NCBI RefSeq assembly: GCF_014205255.1
Contig: NZ_JACHNE010000001.1
Coordinates: 7,006,001-7,070,000 of the forward strand
Origin: Streptomyces caelestis
GTDB lineage: Bacteria; Actinomycetota; Actinomycetes; Streptomycetales; Streptomycetaceae
DNA length: 64,000 nt
Direction of reading: 5' to 3'
Shown: positions 7,894-16,354 of the stretch, in pieces
Layout of the letters: each line of letters begins with the position of its first letter
Numbering within the stretch: the stretch's first letter is position 1
The notes under the pieces: generated by a model
The model's database searches: none
Told to the model about the DNA's origin: nothing
The model's input: only the letters and a program-made list of their open reading frames with translations
Translations under genes and position numbers: made by a program

Positions 7894-9164
7894 GAGGTGA
7901 TCTCCGCCAGGGCGGCGGCGAGTCGGGCGGGGTCGTGCATCGTGGTGGTTCGGGGGCCCTCGCCGTGTACGGCGGTGGAGAGCCGGTAGCCGCCTCCCGG
8001 TTCGGCGACCACGTCCACGCGGTCGCCCCGGGGGTGCCCGCAGCGGCGTTCGCAGCCGGACCAGTACAGGGGCAGGCCGTGCGGGGCGATCGCGCCGAGG
8101 GTTCCGGCCGCGTCGGTCCGCACGTCCGCCTGCGACTTGGCGCATCCGGGCCTGCCGACGCAGGCGCCGACGCGTAGCCAAGGGGAGTGGGGGTCGGTGA
8201 CGAGCCCGGTGGCGGCGAGGCGGTCGAGGGACTCGTCGGCGTGGGTCCCCTGTGTGGGAAGAACCACACCGCGCCACGGCGTCAGACGCAGCTCACCGGC
8301 GGCCACGCGTGCCAGTTCCCGCCATTGGTCCGCCAAGAGCCTTCCCAGAGGGACGTGCACGGAGAGGGCGTCACCGACCACCCCCGGGGGCGGTCCGTCC
8401 GCGTGGCCGGTCTCCCGGCCCCGACGCTCGTGGCGGATGCCCTCGGCGGTCAGACGCCGGCCGACCGCAGTGAGCAACTCGTCGTCAGGGAGGGCGAGTT
8501 CCTCCACGCGCCAGACCCGCGCTCCGCTCGACCGCGCCGCATCCAGGAAGGTCTCCGCGGCCAGCAGCGCGGCCCGGGCAGCCTCCTCGGCGGAGACGCA
8601 CAACACCTCTCCGGCCGCTCCGAGGGCGAGGTGCGCACCGCCGTCCGCCGTCGCCCGTACCGTCACATCGGCACCGAGACCGGCCACGTCCCCGCGTCCG
8701 TCGTCGAGTGCGAACAGGAAACGCCCCGACAAGGCTTGCGCCGTCTCGCTCGCGCACAGCGCCGTGTCGAGGGCCGTCAGCCAGGGCCGTACGTCCAGCG
8801 CGCCCCGCCCGTCGAGACCGGACAGCGGCGAGGCCACGATGTTGCGCACCCGCTCGTGCCCGCGCGAGGGCAGCAGCCCGGCGGCGTCCAGCAGCCCGGC
8901 CAACTCCCCGCCGCAGCCGTCGTCCAGGCCCCGCAGCTGCACGTTGCCGCGCGAGGTCAGATGCAACTCCCCGTCGCCCAGCCGCTCCGCCGCGTCGGCG
9001 AGCGCATCCGCCTGGCGCACGGTCAGAACGCCGCCGGGGACCCGGACACGGGCCAGCGCGCCGTCGTCCGCCGCGTGCAGCCGCAGCGTCCCCGGGCAGG
9101 CGTCACCGCGGTCCCGGGAGACCGCTGTGGCCTGGGGCGATGAACGGAGGGCAGGCGTGGACAT
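7890..9164 (-). CDS. cobG: CobG, precorrin-3B synthase (monooxygenase)
   Basis: About 424 residues from ATG 9164 (MSTPALRS); ATGs at 9188 and 9185 are also in frame. CobG belongs to the nitrite/sulfite reductase-like family and uses O2 to hydroxylate precorrin-3A at C20, the step that defines the aerobic route. Seen here are the half-domain motif HLTSRGNVQLRGL near residue 70 and the Fe-S ligand pattern CVGRPGCAKSQ followed by WSGCERRCGHP, four cysteines arranged as in siroheme/4Fe-4S reductases. First gene of the coupled cobG-cobH-cobIJ operon, divergent from cobN. Confidence 0.9.
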   Translation of the reverse strand: MSTPALRSSPQATAVSRDRGDACPGTLRLHAADDGALARVRVPGGVLTVRQADALADAAERLGDGELHLTSRGNVQLRGLDDGCGGELAGLLDAAGLLPSRGHERVRNIVASPLSGLDGRGALDVRPWLTALDTALCASETAQALSGRFLFALDDGRGDVAGLGADVTVRATADGGAHLALGAAGEVLCVSAEEAARAALLAAETFLDAARSSGARVWRVEELALPDDELLTAVGRRLTAEGIRHERRGRETGHADGPPPGVVGDALSVHVPLGRLLADQWRELARVAAGELRLTPWRGVVLPTQGTHADESLDRLAATGLVTDPHSPWLRVGACVGRPGCAKSQADVRTDAAGTLGAIAPHGLPLYWSGCERRCGHPRGDRVDVVAEPGGGYRLSTAVHGEGPRTTTMHDPARLAAALAEITS

Positions 9165-9239
9165 GGCGGCGAGCATACCTACCATCACACCCGGTGTATG
9201 CCCCGCCCTTTTCCCCCGCCCCTTACTATGCTCCTCGGT

Positions 9240-9375
9240 GGATCATCCGGTCCGCCGACGCCACGACGGCGACAGGGGAGGAAGCCCGGTGCGAGTCCGG
9301 CGCGGTCCCGCCACTGTAAGCCCGGCCCCCACCGGTCGGGCGAGCCAGGAACTCCCGCCGTCCCACCACCCGCCC
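9240..9375 (+). promoter_or_regulatory. Adenosylcobalamin (B12) riboswitch upstream of cobN
   Basis: The leader of cobN contains the conserved cobalamin riboswitch core: GGGGAGGAAGCCCGGTGCGA at about 9274-9293, then GGTCCCGCCACTGT at 9304-9317, and a B12-box-like segment GAGCCAGGAACTCCCGCC at about 9342-9359. Inverted repeats connect these blocks in the expected order. A GAGGAAGG ribosome-binding site follows at about 9391, about 12 nt before the cobN ATG, so ligand binding could close the translation start. The AT-richer TTACTAT at 9223-9229 may be the -10 element. Ends of the structure are approximate. Confidence 0.88.
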
Positions 9376-9410
9376 GGGGCGCGGACACCCCGAGGAAGGC
9401 CAGCCGCCGC

Positions 9411-12400
9411 ATGCTGCACTCATCCGGGGAACGCCCCCCGCACCCCCACGTCCTGCTCCTGTCGACCTCCGACACCGACCTGCTCAGCGCCCGCGCGGCC
9501 GGCGGTCCGGTCCCGTACCGCTTCGCCAACCCCTCCCGCCTCGACCTCGACGACCTCCCCGCCCTCCTCGACGGCGCCGGCCTGGTCGTCGTCCGTCTCC
9601 TCGGCGGCATCCGGGCCTGGCAGGACGGACTCGACCTGCTCCTCGCCGACGGCCGCCCGGTCGTCGTCCTCACCGGCGAACAGGCCCCCGACGCCCAGTT
9701 GATGGCGTCCTCCACGGTCCCCATCGGCATCGCCGCCGAGGCCCACGCCTACCTCGCCCACGGCGGCCCGGCCAACCTGGAGCAGCTCGCCCGCTTCCTC
9801 TCCGACACGGTCCTGCTCACCGGCCACGGCTTCGAGGCACCGGCGGCCGCCCCCACCTGGGGCCCGCTGCCCCGGGAGGACCGGGAGACCGACGGCCCGA
9901 CCGTCGCCGTGCTCTACTACCGGGCCCACCACATGAGCGGCAACACCGCCTTCGTCGGCGCCCTGTGCGACGCGATCGAGGACGCGGGCGGCCGGCCCCT
10001 GCCCCTGTACGTCGCCTCCCTGCGCGCCCCCGAGCCGGAGCTGATCGAGGAACTGCGCGCCGCCGACGCCATCGTCACCACCGTCCTCGCCGCCGGCGGC
10101 ACCAAGCCCGCCGAGGCATCGGCCGGCGGCGACGACGAGTCCTGGGACGCGGGCGCGCTCACCGCCCTCGACGTACCGATCCTCCAGGCCCTGTGCCTCA
10201 CCGGCTCACGGACCGCCTGGGAGGAGAACGACGAGGGCGTCTCCCCGCTCGACGCGGCCAGCCAGATCGCCGTCCCCGAGTTCGACGGCCGCCTCATCAC
10301 CGTCCCGTTCTCCTTCAAGGAGATCGACGCCGACGGCCTCCCCGCCTACGTCGCCGACCCCGAGCGCGCCGCCCGGGTCGCCGGAATCGCCGTACGCCAC
10401 GCCCGGCTGAGCCACATCCGGCCCGCCGACAAGCGCCTCGCGCTGGTCCTGTCCGCCTACCCGACCAAGCACTCCCGCATCGGCAACGCGGTCGGCCTGG
10501 ACACGCCCGCCAGCGCGATCGCCCTGCTGCGCCGGCTCCGCGACGAGGGCTACGACTTCGGAACGGACACGGAGGTGCCGGGCCTGGCCTCCGGCGACGG
10601 GGACGAGCTGATCCGCGCGCTGATCGAGGCGGGCGGCCACGACCAGGACTGGCTCACCGAGGAGCAACTGGCCCGCAACCCGGTGCGGATCCCGGCGGCC
10701 GACTACCGCCGCTGGTTCGCCACCCTCCCCGGGGAACTGCGCACGGCGGTGGAGGAGCACTGGGGCCCGGCCCCCGGCGAGATGTTCGTCGACCGCAGCC
10801 GCAACCCGGAGGGCGACATCGTCCTCGCGGCCCTGCGCTTCGGCAACCTGCTGATCCTCATCCAGCCCCCGCGCGGCTTCGGCCAGAACCCGATCGCGAT
10901 CTACCACGACCCGGACCTGCCGCCCTCCCACCACTACCTGGCCGCCTACCGCTGGATCGCCGCCCGGGCCGAGGACGGCGGCTTCGGCGCCGACGCGATG
11001 ATCCACCTGGGCAAGCACGGCAACCTGGAGTGGCTGCCCGGCAAGAACGCCGGCCTGTCCGCCGCCTGCGGCCCCGACGCCGCCCTCGGCGACCTCCCCC
11101 TGATCTACCCGTTCCTGGTCAACGACCCCGGCGAGGGCACGCAGGCCAAGCGCCGCGTCCACGCCACGCTCGTCGACCACCTCGTCCCGCCCATGGCCCG
11201 CGCCGACTCCTACGGCGACATCGCACGTCTGGAGCAACTCCTCGACGAGTACGCCCAGATCTCCTCCATGGACCCCGCCAAGCTCCCGGCGATCCGCGCC
11301 CAGATCTGGACCCTCATCCAGGCCGCCCGGCTCGACCACGACCTCGGCCTGGAGGACCGCCCGGACGACGACGGCTTCGACGACTTCCTCCTGCACGTCG
11401 ACGGCTGGCTCTGCGAGGTCAAGGACGCCCAGATCCGCGACGGTCTGCACGTCCTCGGCAACCCGCCGCAGGGCGCGGACCGCGTCAACCTCGTCCTCGC
11501 CATCCTCCGCGCCCGCCAGATCTGGGGCGGCGCCACGGCCCTGCCCGGCCTGCGCGAGGCCCTCGGCCTGGACGAGTCCGCCGCGACCCGCACGAGCGCC
11601 GACGAAGCCGAGGAGCAGGCCCGCGCCCTGGTCCAGGCGATGGACGACGCGGGCTGGGACCCGGCCGCGGTTCCCGCCGAACACGGCGAACAGGTCGCCG
11701 CCGTCCTGGAGTTCGCGGCCCGTGAGGTCGTGCCGCGCCTCGCCGCGACCACCGCCGAGATCGACCACACCGTGCACGCCCTGGCGGGCGGTTTCGTCCC
11801 GGCGGGCCCCTCGGGATCACCCCTGCGGGGCCTGGTCAACGTCCTCCCGACGGGCCGCAACTTCTACTCCGTCGACCCCAAGGCGGTCCCCTCCCGCCTC
11901 GCCTGGGAGACGGGCCAGGCCCTCGCCGACTCCCTCCTGGAGCGCTACCGCACCGACAACGGCGACTGGCCCACCTCCGTCGGCCTCTCCCTGTGGGGCA
12001 CGAGCGCGATGCGCACCGCCGGCGACGACGTGGCGGAAGCCCTCGCCCTGCTCGGCATCCGCCCCGTCTGGGACGACGCCTCCCGCCGGGTGACGGGCCT
12101 GGAGCCCGTCCCGTACGAGGAGCTGGGCCGCCCCCGGATCGACGTCACCCTGCGCATCTCGGGCTTCTTCCGGGACGCCTTCCCGCACACCGTCGGCCTG
12201 CTGGACGACGCCGTACGCCTGGCCGCCTCGCTGGACGAGCCGGCCGAGGCCAACCACGTACGGGCCCATGTCCAGGCGGACCTGGCGTCCCACGGCGACG
12301 AACGCCGCGCCACCACCCGCATCTTCGGCTCCCGCCCCGGCACGTACGGCGCCGGCCTGCTCCAGCTCATCGACTCCCGCGACTGGCGCACCGACGCCGA

Positions 12401-13037
12401 CCTCGCCGAGGTCTACACCGTCTGGGGCGGCTACGCCTACGGCCGGGAACTCGACGGCCGCCCGGCCCGCGAGGAGATGGAGACCGCCTACAAGCGCATC
12501 GAGGTCGCCGCGAAGAACACGGACACGCGCGAGCACGACATCGCCGACTCCGACGACTACTTCCAGTACCACGGCGGCATGGTGGCGACCGTCCGGGCGC
12601 TGCGCGGCACGGCTCCCGAGGCGTACATCGGCGACTCCACCCGCCCCGAGACGGTCCGCACCCGCACCCTCGTCGAGGAGACCTCCCGGGTCTTCCGGGC
12701 CCGCGTGGTCAACCCCAAGTGGATCGAGGCGATGCGCCGCCACGGCTACAAGGGCGCCTTCGAACTCGCCGCCACCGTGGACTACCTCTTCGGCTACGAC
12801 GCCACCACCGGCGTGATCGCCGACTGGATGTACGACAAGCTCACCGAGACCTACGTCCTGGACCCGGCCAACCGCGAATTCCTCCAGCAGGCCAACCCCT
12901 GGGCGCTGCACGGCATCGCCGAGCGCCTGCTGGAGGCGGAGTCCCGCGGCATGTGGGAGAAGCCCGACCCGGCGGTCCTGGAGGGGCTGCGGCAGGTCTA
13001 CCTGGAGACGGAGGGGGACCTCGAGGGCGACGGGTGA
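9411..13037 (+). CDS. cobN: CobN, cobaltochelatase large subunit
   Basis: A 1208-residue large subunit of the ATP-dependent aerobic cobaltochelatase, which inserts cobalt into hydrogenobyrinic acid a,c-diamide together with CobS/CobT- or ChlI/ChlD-type AAA+ partners. The protein has the CobN/BchH-family sequence throughout, for example IHLGKHGNLEWLPGKNAGLS, YPFLVNDPGEGTQAKRR, LRGLVNVLPTGRNFYSVD and VVNPKWIEAMRRHGYKGAFE. ATG 9411 (MLHSSGERPP) follows a good ribosome-binding site inside the end of the riboswitch leader. The usual downstream partners (chelatase AAA+ subunits, cobO, cobB) are not found to its right in this window. Confidence 0.95.
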   Translation: MLHSSGERPPHPHVLLLSTSDTDLLSARAAGGPVPYRFANPSRLDLDDLPALLDGAGLVVVRLLGGIRAWQDGLDLLLADGRPVVVLTGEQAPDAQLMASSTVPIGIAAEAHAYLAHGGPANLEQLARFLSDTVLLTGHGFEAPAAAPTWGPLPREDRETDGPTVAVLYYRAHHMSGNTAFVGALCDAIEDAGGRPLPLYVASLRAPEPELIEELRAADAIVTTVLAAGGTKPAEASAGGDDESWDAGALTALDVPILQALCLTGSRTAWEENDEGVSPLDAASQIAVPEFDGRLITVPFSFKEIDADGLPAYVADPERAARVAGIAVRHARLSHIRPADKRLALVLSAYPTKHSRIGNAVGLDTPASAIALLRRLRDEGYDFGTDTEVPGLASGDGDELIRALIEAGGHDQDWLTEEQLARNPVRIPAADYRRWFATLPGELRTAVEEHWGPAPGEMFVDRSRNPEGDIVLAALRFGNLLILIQPPRGFGQNPIAIYHDPDLPPSHHYLAAYRWIAARAEDGGFGADAMIHLGKHGNLEWLPGKNAGLSAACGPDAALGDLPLIYPFLVNDPGEGTQAKRRVHATLVDHLVPPMARADSYGDIARLEQLLDEYAQISSMDPAKLPAIRAQIWTLIQAARLDHDLGLEDRPDDDGFDDFLLHVDGWLCEVKDAQIRDGLHVLGNPPQGADRVNLVLAILRARQIWGGATALPGLREALGLDESAATRTSADEAEEQARALVQAMDDAGWDPAAVPAEHGEQVAAVLEFAAREVVPRLAATTAEIDHTVHALAGGFVPAGPSGSPLRGLVNVLPTGRNFYSVDPKAVPSRLAWETGQALADSLLERYRTDNGDWPTSVGLSLWGTSAMRTAGDDVAEALALLGIRPVWDDASRRVTGLEPVPYEELGRPRIDVTLRISGFFRDAFPHTVGLLDDAVRLAASLDEPAEANHVRAHVQADLASHGDERRATTRIFGSRPGTYGAGLLQLIDSRDWRTDADLAEVYTVWGGYAYGRELDGRPAREEMETAYKRIEVAAKNTDTREHDIADSDDYFQYHGGMVATVRALRGTAPEAYIGDSTRPETVRTRTLVEETSRVFRARVVNPKWIEAMRRHGYKGAFELAATVDYLFGYDATTGVIADWMYDKLTETYVLDPANREFLQQANPWALHGIAERLLEAESRGMWEKPDPAVLEGLRQVYLETEGDLEGDG

Positions 13038-13208
13038 CCGTCCCGCACTGATGCGCGGGGCGTCTACGGGAGCGGGGCCGTCAACCGGCTCTCCAACGGC
13101 GGCTATGCGGCGGCGACCGGCAATCTGCGGGCCGCTGAGGACACTCTGCGGGAGGAATTCGGGGTGACCAAGCCGCACCTGTTCTTCGTGCTGAGAGCCG
13201 AGGAGTAG
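13038..13208 (+). pseudogene. Short gene fragment directly after cobN
   Basis: In the same frame as cobN, immediately after its TGA, 56 sense codons run to a TAG at 13208. The later part reads as convincing protein: GVYGSGAVNRLSNGGY, then AATGNLRAAEDTLREEF, GVTKPHLFFVLRAEE. There is no plausible start codon in this frame, so it looks like the 3' end of a gene whose front was lost. A second protein-like stretch in another frame, near 13261-13377 (HRGFGHNPGYY), lies just beyond. I do not recognise the family. It marks the end of the corrin gene block. Confidence 0.4.
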
Positions 13209-13310
13209 GTCGACCCCGCCACCGTCGCGTCAGCGGGCGCGGGCTTGCGGCCGGGCCGCATACGTCGTGCTGCGCACGGTCCACCGCGGGTTCGGCCACA
13301 ACCCGGGGTA

Positions 13311-14540
13311 CTACGCGTCCGTGGTGAAACCCGATGTGGTCGGGGCGGGGGACTTGGCCGTGCCGGTCCCCGGCTGATCCCGCCGGGCCACCAGGGCAAG
13401 CGCGATGACGATCGCGAGACCGCAGGCGAACAAGGTGGTCACGGGTACGTCGAACGCCTTCGCCGCGGCCCCGGCCGTGATCGGCGCGACCGTGAGGCCT
13501 CCTGTGTAGGCCAGGTTGTAGACGGCGTACGCCGCTCCGTACGACGGCGGGTCGGTGTGCTCGGCGAGCGCCCCGATGAGGACCAGGGTGGGAGCGAGGA
13601 CCAGCTGGGCGCCGAAGCCCACCACGATCAGTCCGGTCACGGACCAGAAGGCCGAGTCACGGCCGGAGAGGAAGAAACCGGCGGCGGCGACGAGCGCCCC
13701 GACGGACGTGATCCTGGTCGCCCCCGCCCGGTCGGTGAGGAGTCCGGCGACCGGGGCGGCCAGGCTGCCGCCCAGGGCCGCACCGGCGAAGACGAGCCCG
13801 ATGGCCGTCGTGCCGAGGCCGAGTTCGTCCAGGTGCAGCGGCAGCACCGGTTCCGGGAAGGCGATCGCCGCGGCGCCGAGTCCGGTCAGCGCGATCAGCA
13901 GGGCGACGCGGGGGCCACGCAGGACGGCCCGGTAGGAAGCGCGCGCCTGGGGCGGGGGAGTCTCCCTGATGAGCACGACAGCCACCGCATCGCCCGCGGC
14001 GAGCGCGGCGACGACGAGGAACGGGGCGCGCGGCCCCCACAGGTCGCTGAGCAGGCCGCCGACGGCGGGACCGAGCAGCACGCCCATGCCGACCGCGGAC
14101 AGCGCGAGTCCCATGGCCTTGCCGCGCTGCTCGGGCGCGTGGGTCGCCGCGATCAGGGCGAGCCCCGCGGTCCAGGAGGATGCCGCGGCGATGCCCTGCG
14201 CGGCCCGCGCCGCGAGCAGCAGGGCGAGTCCGGATCCGCCCTCGACATCGACCGCCCAGGCGAACAGCACGGTGGCGGCGGCCAGTCCGAGCAGTCCGGC
14301 GAGCATGGGGGTGCGGGGTCCGCGCCGGTCGACCCAGACCCCGATGAACGGGGTGGCCGCCAGGAGCGCTGCCGCGTAGACGGCGAACAGCACACCGGCG
14401 GTCAGCGGTGAACCGTCGACCGCGGGTAAGCCGGGCAGCAGCGGGACGATGCAGCCGTACAGGAACATGTCGACGCCGAGTGCCGCTCCGGTGACCGTGA
14501 CGGCGGCACCCGGGCGTGTACCCGTGCGGTGTTCAGTCAT
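13311..14540 (-). CDS. MFS drug-type exporter
   Basis: A 409-residue integral membrane protein with about 12 predicted transmembrane segments. The family's loop motif after helix 2 appears as FIGVWVDRRGPRTPM, and the second half repeats it as PVAGLLTDRAGATRI. The motif GLALSAVGMGVLLGPAVGGLLSD in helix 5 resembles motif C of proton-driven antiporters, which suggests export. The substrate cannot be predicted. Its ATG at 14540 overlaps the stop of the TetR-like gene by 4 bp, so the two are one transcription unit, a usual arrangement for a drug pump and its repressor. Confidence 0.88.
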   Translation of the reverse strand: MTEHRTGTRPGAAVTVTGAALGVDMFLYGCIVPLLPGLPAVDGSPLTAGVLFAVYAAALLAATPFIGVWVDRRGPRTPMLAGLLGLAAATVLFAWAVDVEGGSGLALLLAARAAQGIAAASSWTAGLALIAATHAPEQRGKAMGLALSAVGMGVLLGPAVGGLLSDLWGPRAPFLVVAALAAGDAVAVVLIRETPPPQARASYRAVLRGPRVALLIALTGLGAAAIAFPEPVLPLHLDELGLGTTAIGLVFAGAALGGSLAAPVAGLLTDRAGATRITSVGALVAAAGFFLSGRDSAFWSVTGLIVVGFGAQLVLAPTLVLIGALAEHTDPPSYGAAYAVYNLAYTGGLTVAPITAGAAAKAFDVPVTTLFACGLAIVIALALVARRDQPGTGTAKSPAPTTSGFTTDA

Positions 14541-15115
14541 GACAGAAGTCCTCTGAGGATGGGGGCGACGCCGGTGGCGTCGTCCGGAGGGAGGAGGGCC
14601 GGGTCCGTGGCCGCGAGGAGCGCGGTGCCGCAGAGCCAGACCAGCAGGTTGGCGCGGTGCTGCGCCGGGCCGGCCTGCTCGCCCGCCGTGCCGTTTCCTC
14701 CGGCCGCGTCCCGACGGCTTCGCGTGGTCGCCCGCTCGCTGAAGACGGCTTCGAGCCGACGCTGCCAGTCGGCCAGCCCGGATGCCTTCGCGGCCCGGCC
14801 CTCGGACAGCCCCGCCGCGTTGTGCGAGCCGTCCAGTGTCAGAGTCAGCAGGGCGCGGAAACGCGCGTCATGGCGCAGCCGGCGCAGCCCCATGGTGAGA
14901 AATCCGCGAAGCCGCTCGTCGAACGGGGCCTCGGAGTCCAGAATTCCCCACACCGGCTCCGTCACCGTGGCCCAGGAGTGGGTCATGACGGCGGCGTGGA
15001 AGGCGCTCCCGGTCGGCTCCCACCGCTCGGTTACTATGCTCACTTCATGCCGGAGGCGGGAAGCAGAGGACGCCCGGCCACTGACGGACTGCCGGGGAGG
15101 AAGGGAGAACCGCAT
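14537..15115 (-). pseudogene. TetR-like regulator lacking the DNA-binding domain
   Basis: 192 codons from ATG 15115. From about residue 35 onward (SAFHAAVMTHSWATVTEPVW, then DERLRGFLTMGLRRLRHDARFRALL) it matches the ligand-binding half of TetR regulators, starting exactly where the helix-turn-helix should end. The first 35 codons (MRFSLPPRQSVSGRASSAS...) contain no HTH, and the expected roughly 45 HTH residues are not found in any minus-strand frame nearby. Most likely the 5' end was replaced or deleted. The gene is still coupled to the MFS gene by ATGA. On the plus strand at 15048-15151 a 34-codon frame starts MPEAGSRGRPATDG, which resembles the first residues of some TetR proteins. Confidence 0.5.
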
Positions 15116-15160
15116 GCCGTTCGAGACTCCCCGAATGCTCCCGGCGGGTGACCTGAGGAC

Positions 15161-16075
15161 ATGCTGAGAGAGGTCACCGCGACCCGTTACGTCGCACCCC
15201 TGACGTCCGGCGGATCCGTCCCCGGCATCGTGGAGGCCGACGACCTGGGCACGTACGTCGTGAAGTTCACCGGCTCCGCGCAGGGCCGCAAGGCGCTGGT
15301 CGCCGAGGTGATCGTGGGGGAGCTGGCCCGCGCCCTCGGGCTGCGCTTCCCCGAGCTGGTGCTGGTGCACTTCGACCCGGAGATCGCGCAGGACGAGCCG
15401 CACCAGGAGGTGCGGGGCCTGCACGCGGCCAGCGCGGGCGTGAACCTCGGCATGGACTACCTGCCGGGCGCCCGGGACTTCACGCCGGAGATCGCGCGGG
15501 TCTTCCCCGTCGATCCCCTGGAGGCGGGGAAGATCGTCTGGCTCGACGCCCTGACCGTGAACGTCGACCGTACGGTCCACAGCACCAACCTGATGGTCTG
15601 GCCCACCCTGGGCGTCGCGCCTCCGCGCCTGTGGCTGATCGACCACGGTGCCGCGCTCGTCTTCCACCACCGCTGGGACGGCACCGACCCCGCCAAGGCC
15701 TACGACTTCCGGCACCACGCCCTCGGCCACTACGGGCCCGACGTCCGGGCGGCGGACGCCGAGCTCGCTCCCGAGGTGACCGAGGAGCTGCTGCGCCGGA
15801 TCCTCGCGGAGGTCCCCGACGCCTGGCTCGCGGACGAGCCGGGCTTCGCCACCGCGCAGGAGGCACGCGAGGCGTACGTGGCGTACCTCCACGCGCGCGT
15901 GCGGGCCTCCGGGGCCTGGCTGCCCACCGACTTCCCCAGCCGGGAGGAGCTCGCCGCCGAGGAGGCCGGCCGGGCGGCGCGCAGTCGGCAAGGACGCCCC
16001 GCGTGGCTCCGGCAGGTCCCCGACCTGCACGGCAAGCCCGCGGCCGAACAGGATTGGTCGGTGCACCTCGGATGA
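15161..16075 (+). CDS. HipA-like kinase family protein
   Basis: A 304-residue protein resembling the HipA/PI3K-4K-like kinase fold found widely in Streptomyces as an uncharacterised conserved protein. Supporting motifs are YVVKFTGSAQGRKALVAEVI near residue 30, with the likely ATP-binding lysine; LDALTVNVDRTVHSTNLMV near 130, which resembles the catalytic N-x-D/HxxN loop; and LWLIDHGAALVFHH near 155, with the metal-binding aspartate. It lacks an adjacent HipB antitoxin. Its stop overlaps the ATG of the Rdx protein by 4 bp (ATGA), so the two are co-translated. Kinase activity and target are inferred only from the fold. Confidence 0.7.
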   Translation: MLREVTATRYVAPLTSGGSVPGIVEADDLGTYVVKFTGSAQGRKALVAEVIVGELARALGLRFPELVLVHFDPEIAQDEPHQEVRGLHAASAGVNLGMDYLPGARDFTPEIARVFPVDPLEAGKIVWLDALTVNVDRTVHSTNLMVWPTLGVAPPRLWLIDHGAALVFHHRWDGTDPAKAYDFRHHALGHYGPDVRAADAELAPEVTEELLRRILAEVPDAWLADEPGFATAQEAREAYVAYLHARVRASGAWLPTDFPSREELAAEEAGRAARSRQGRPAWLRQVPDLHGKPAAEQDWSVHLG

Positions 16076-16353
16076 GTGGACGGGTCGAGATCGAGTACTG
16101 CACCCGGTGCCGCTGGCTGCCCCGTGCGGCCTGGCTGGCGCAGGAGCTGCTCACGACCTTCGAGTCCGAGCTGACGGAACTGGCGCTGAAACCCGGCACG
16201 GGCGGGGTGTTCGTCGTACGCGTCGGCGACGAGGTCGTCTGGGACCGTCGGGAGCAGGGCTTCCCGGAGCCGACGGCCGTGAAGCGGGCCGTACGCGACC
16301 GAGTGGCCCCGGGGAAGCCCCTGGGCCACTCGGACAAGCCGTCCGCGGACTGA
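16072..16353 (+). CDS. Rdx (SelT/SelW/SelH) family thioredoxin-like protein
   Basis: A 93-residue protein with the CxxC redox motif at residues 10-13 (EYCTRCRW) that replaces the Cys-x-x-Sec of eukaryotic selenoprotein W. The rest fits the Rdx fold, ending in FVVRVGDEVVWDRREQGFPE and a short helical tail. A role in thiol redox chemistry is suggested by the family; no bacterial function is settled. ATG 16072 overlaps the HipA-like kinase stop, and the gene ends 1 bp before the stop of convergent malate synthase. Confidence 0.85.
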   Translation: MSGRVEIEYCTRCRWLPRAAWLAQELLTTFESELTELALKPGTGGVFVVRVGDEVVWDRREQGFPEPTAVKRAVRDRVAPGKPLGHSDKPSAD

Positions 16354-16354
16354 G

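Noticed and set aside
13261..13377. A second protein-like stretch after cobN containing HRGFGHNPGYY
   Set aside because: No start codon, no recognised family, and it overlaps the C-terminal end of the MFS gene; too short to call, so only mentioned with the neighbouring fragment.
15048..15151. 34-codon plus-strand frame MPEAGSRGRPATDG... before the HipA-like gene
   Set aside because: It resembles the first residues of some TetR proteins but has no HTH and ends at once; not supported as a gene.
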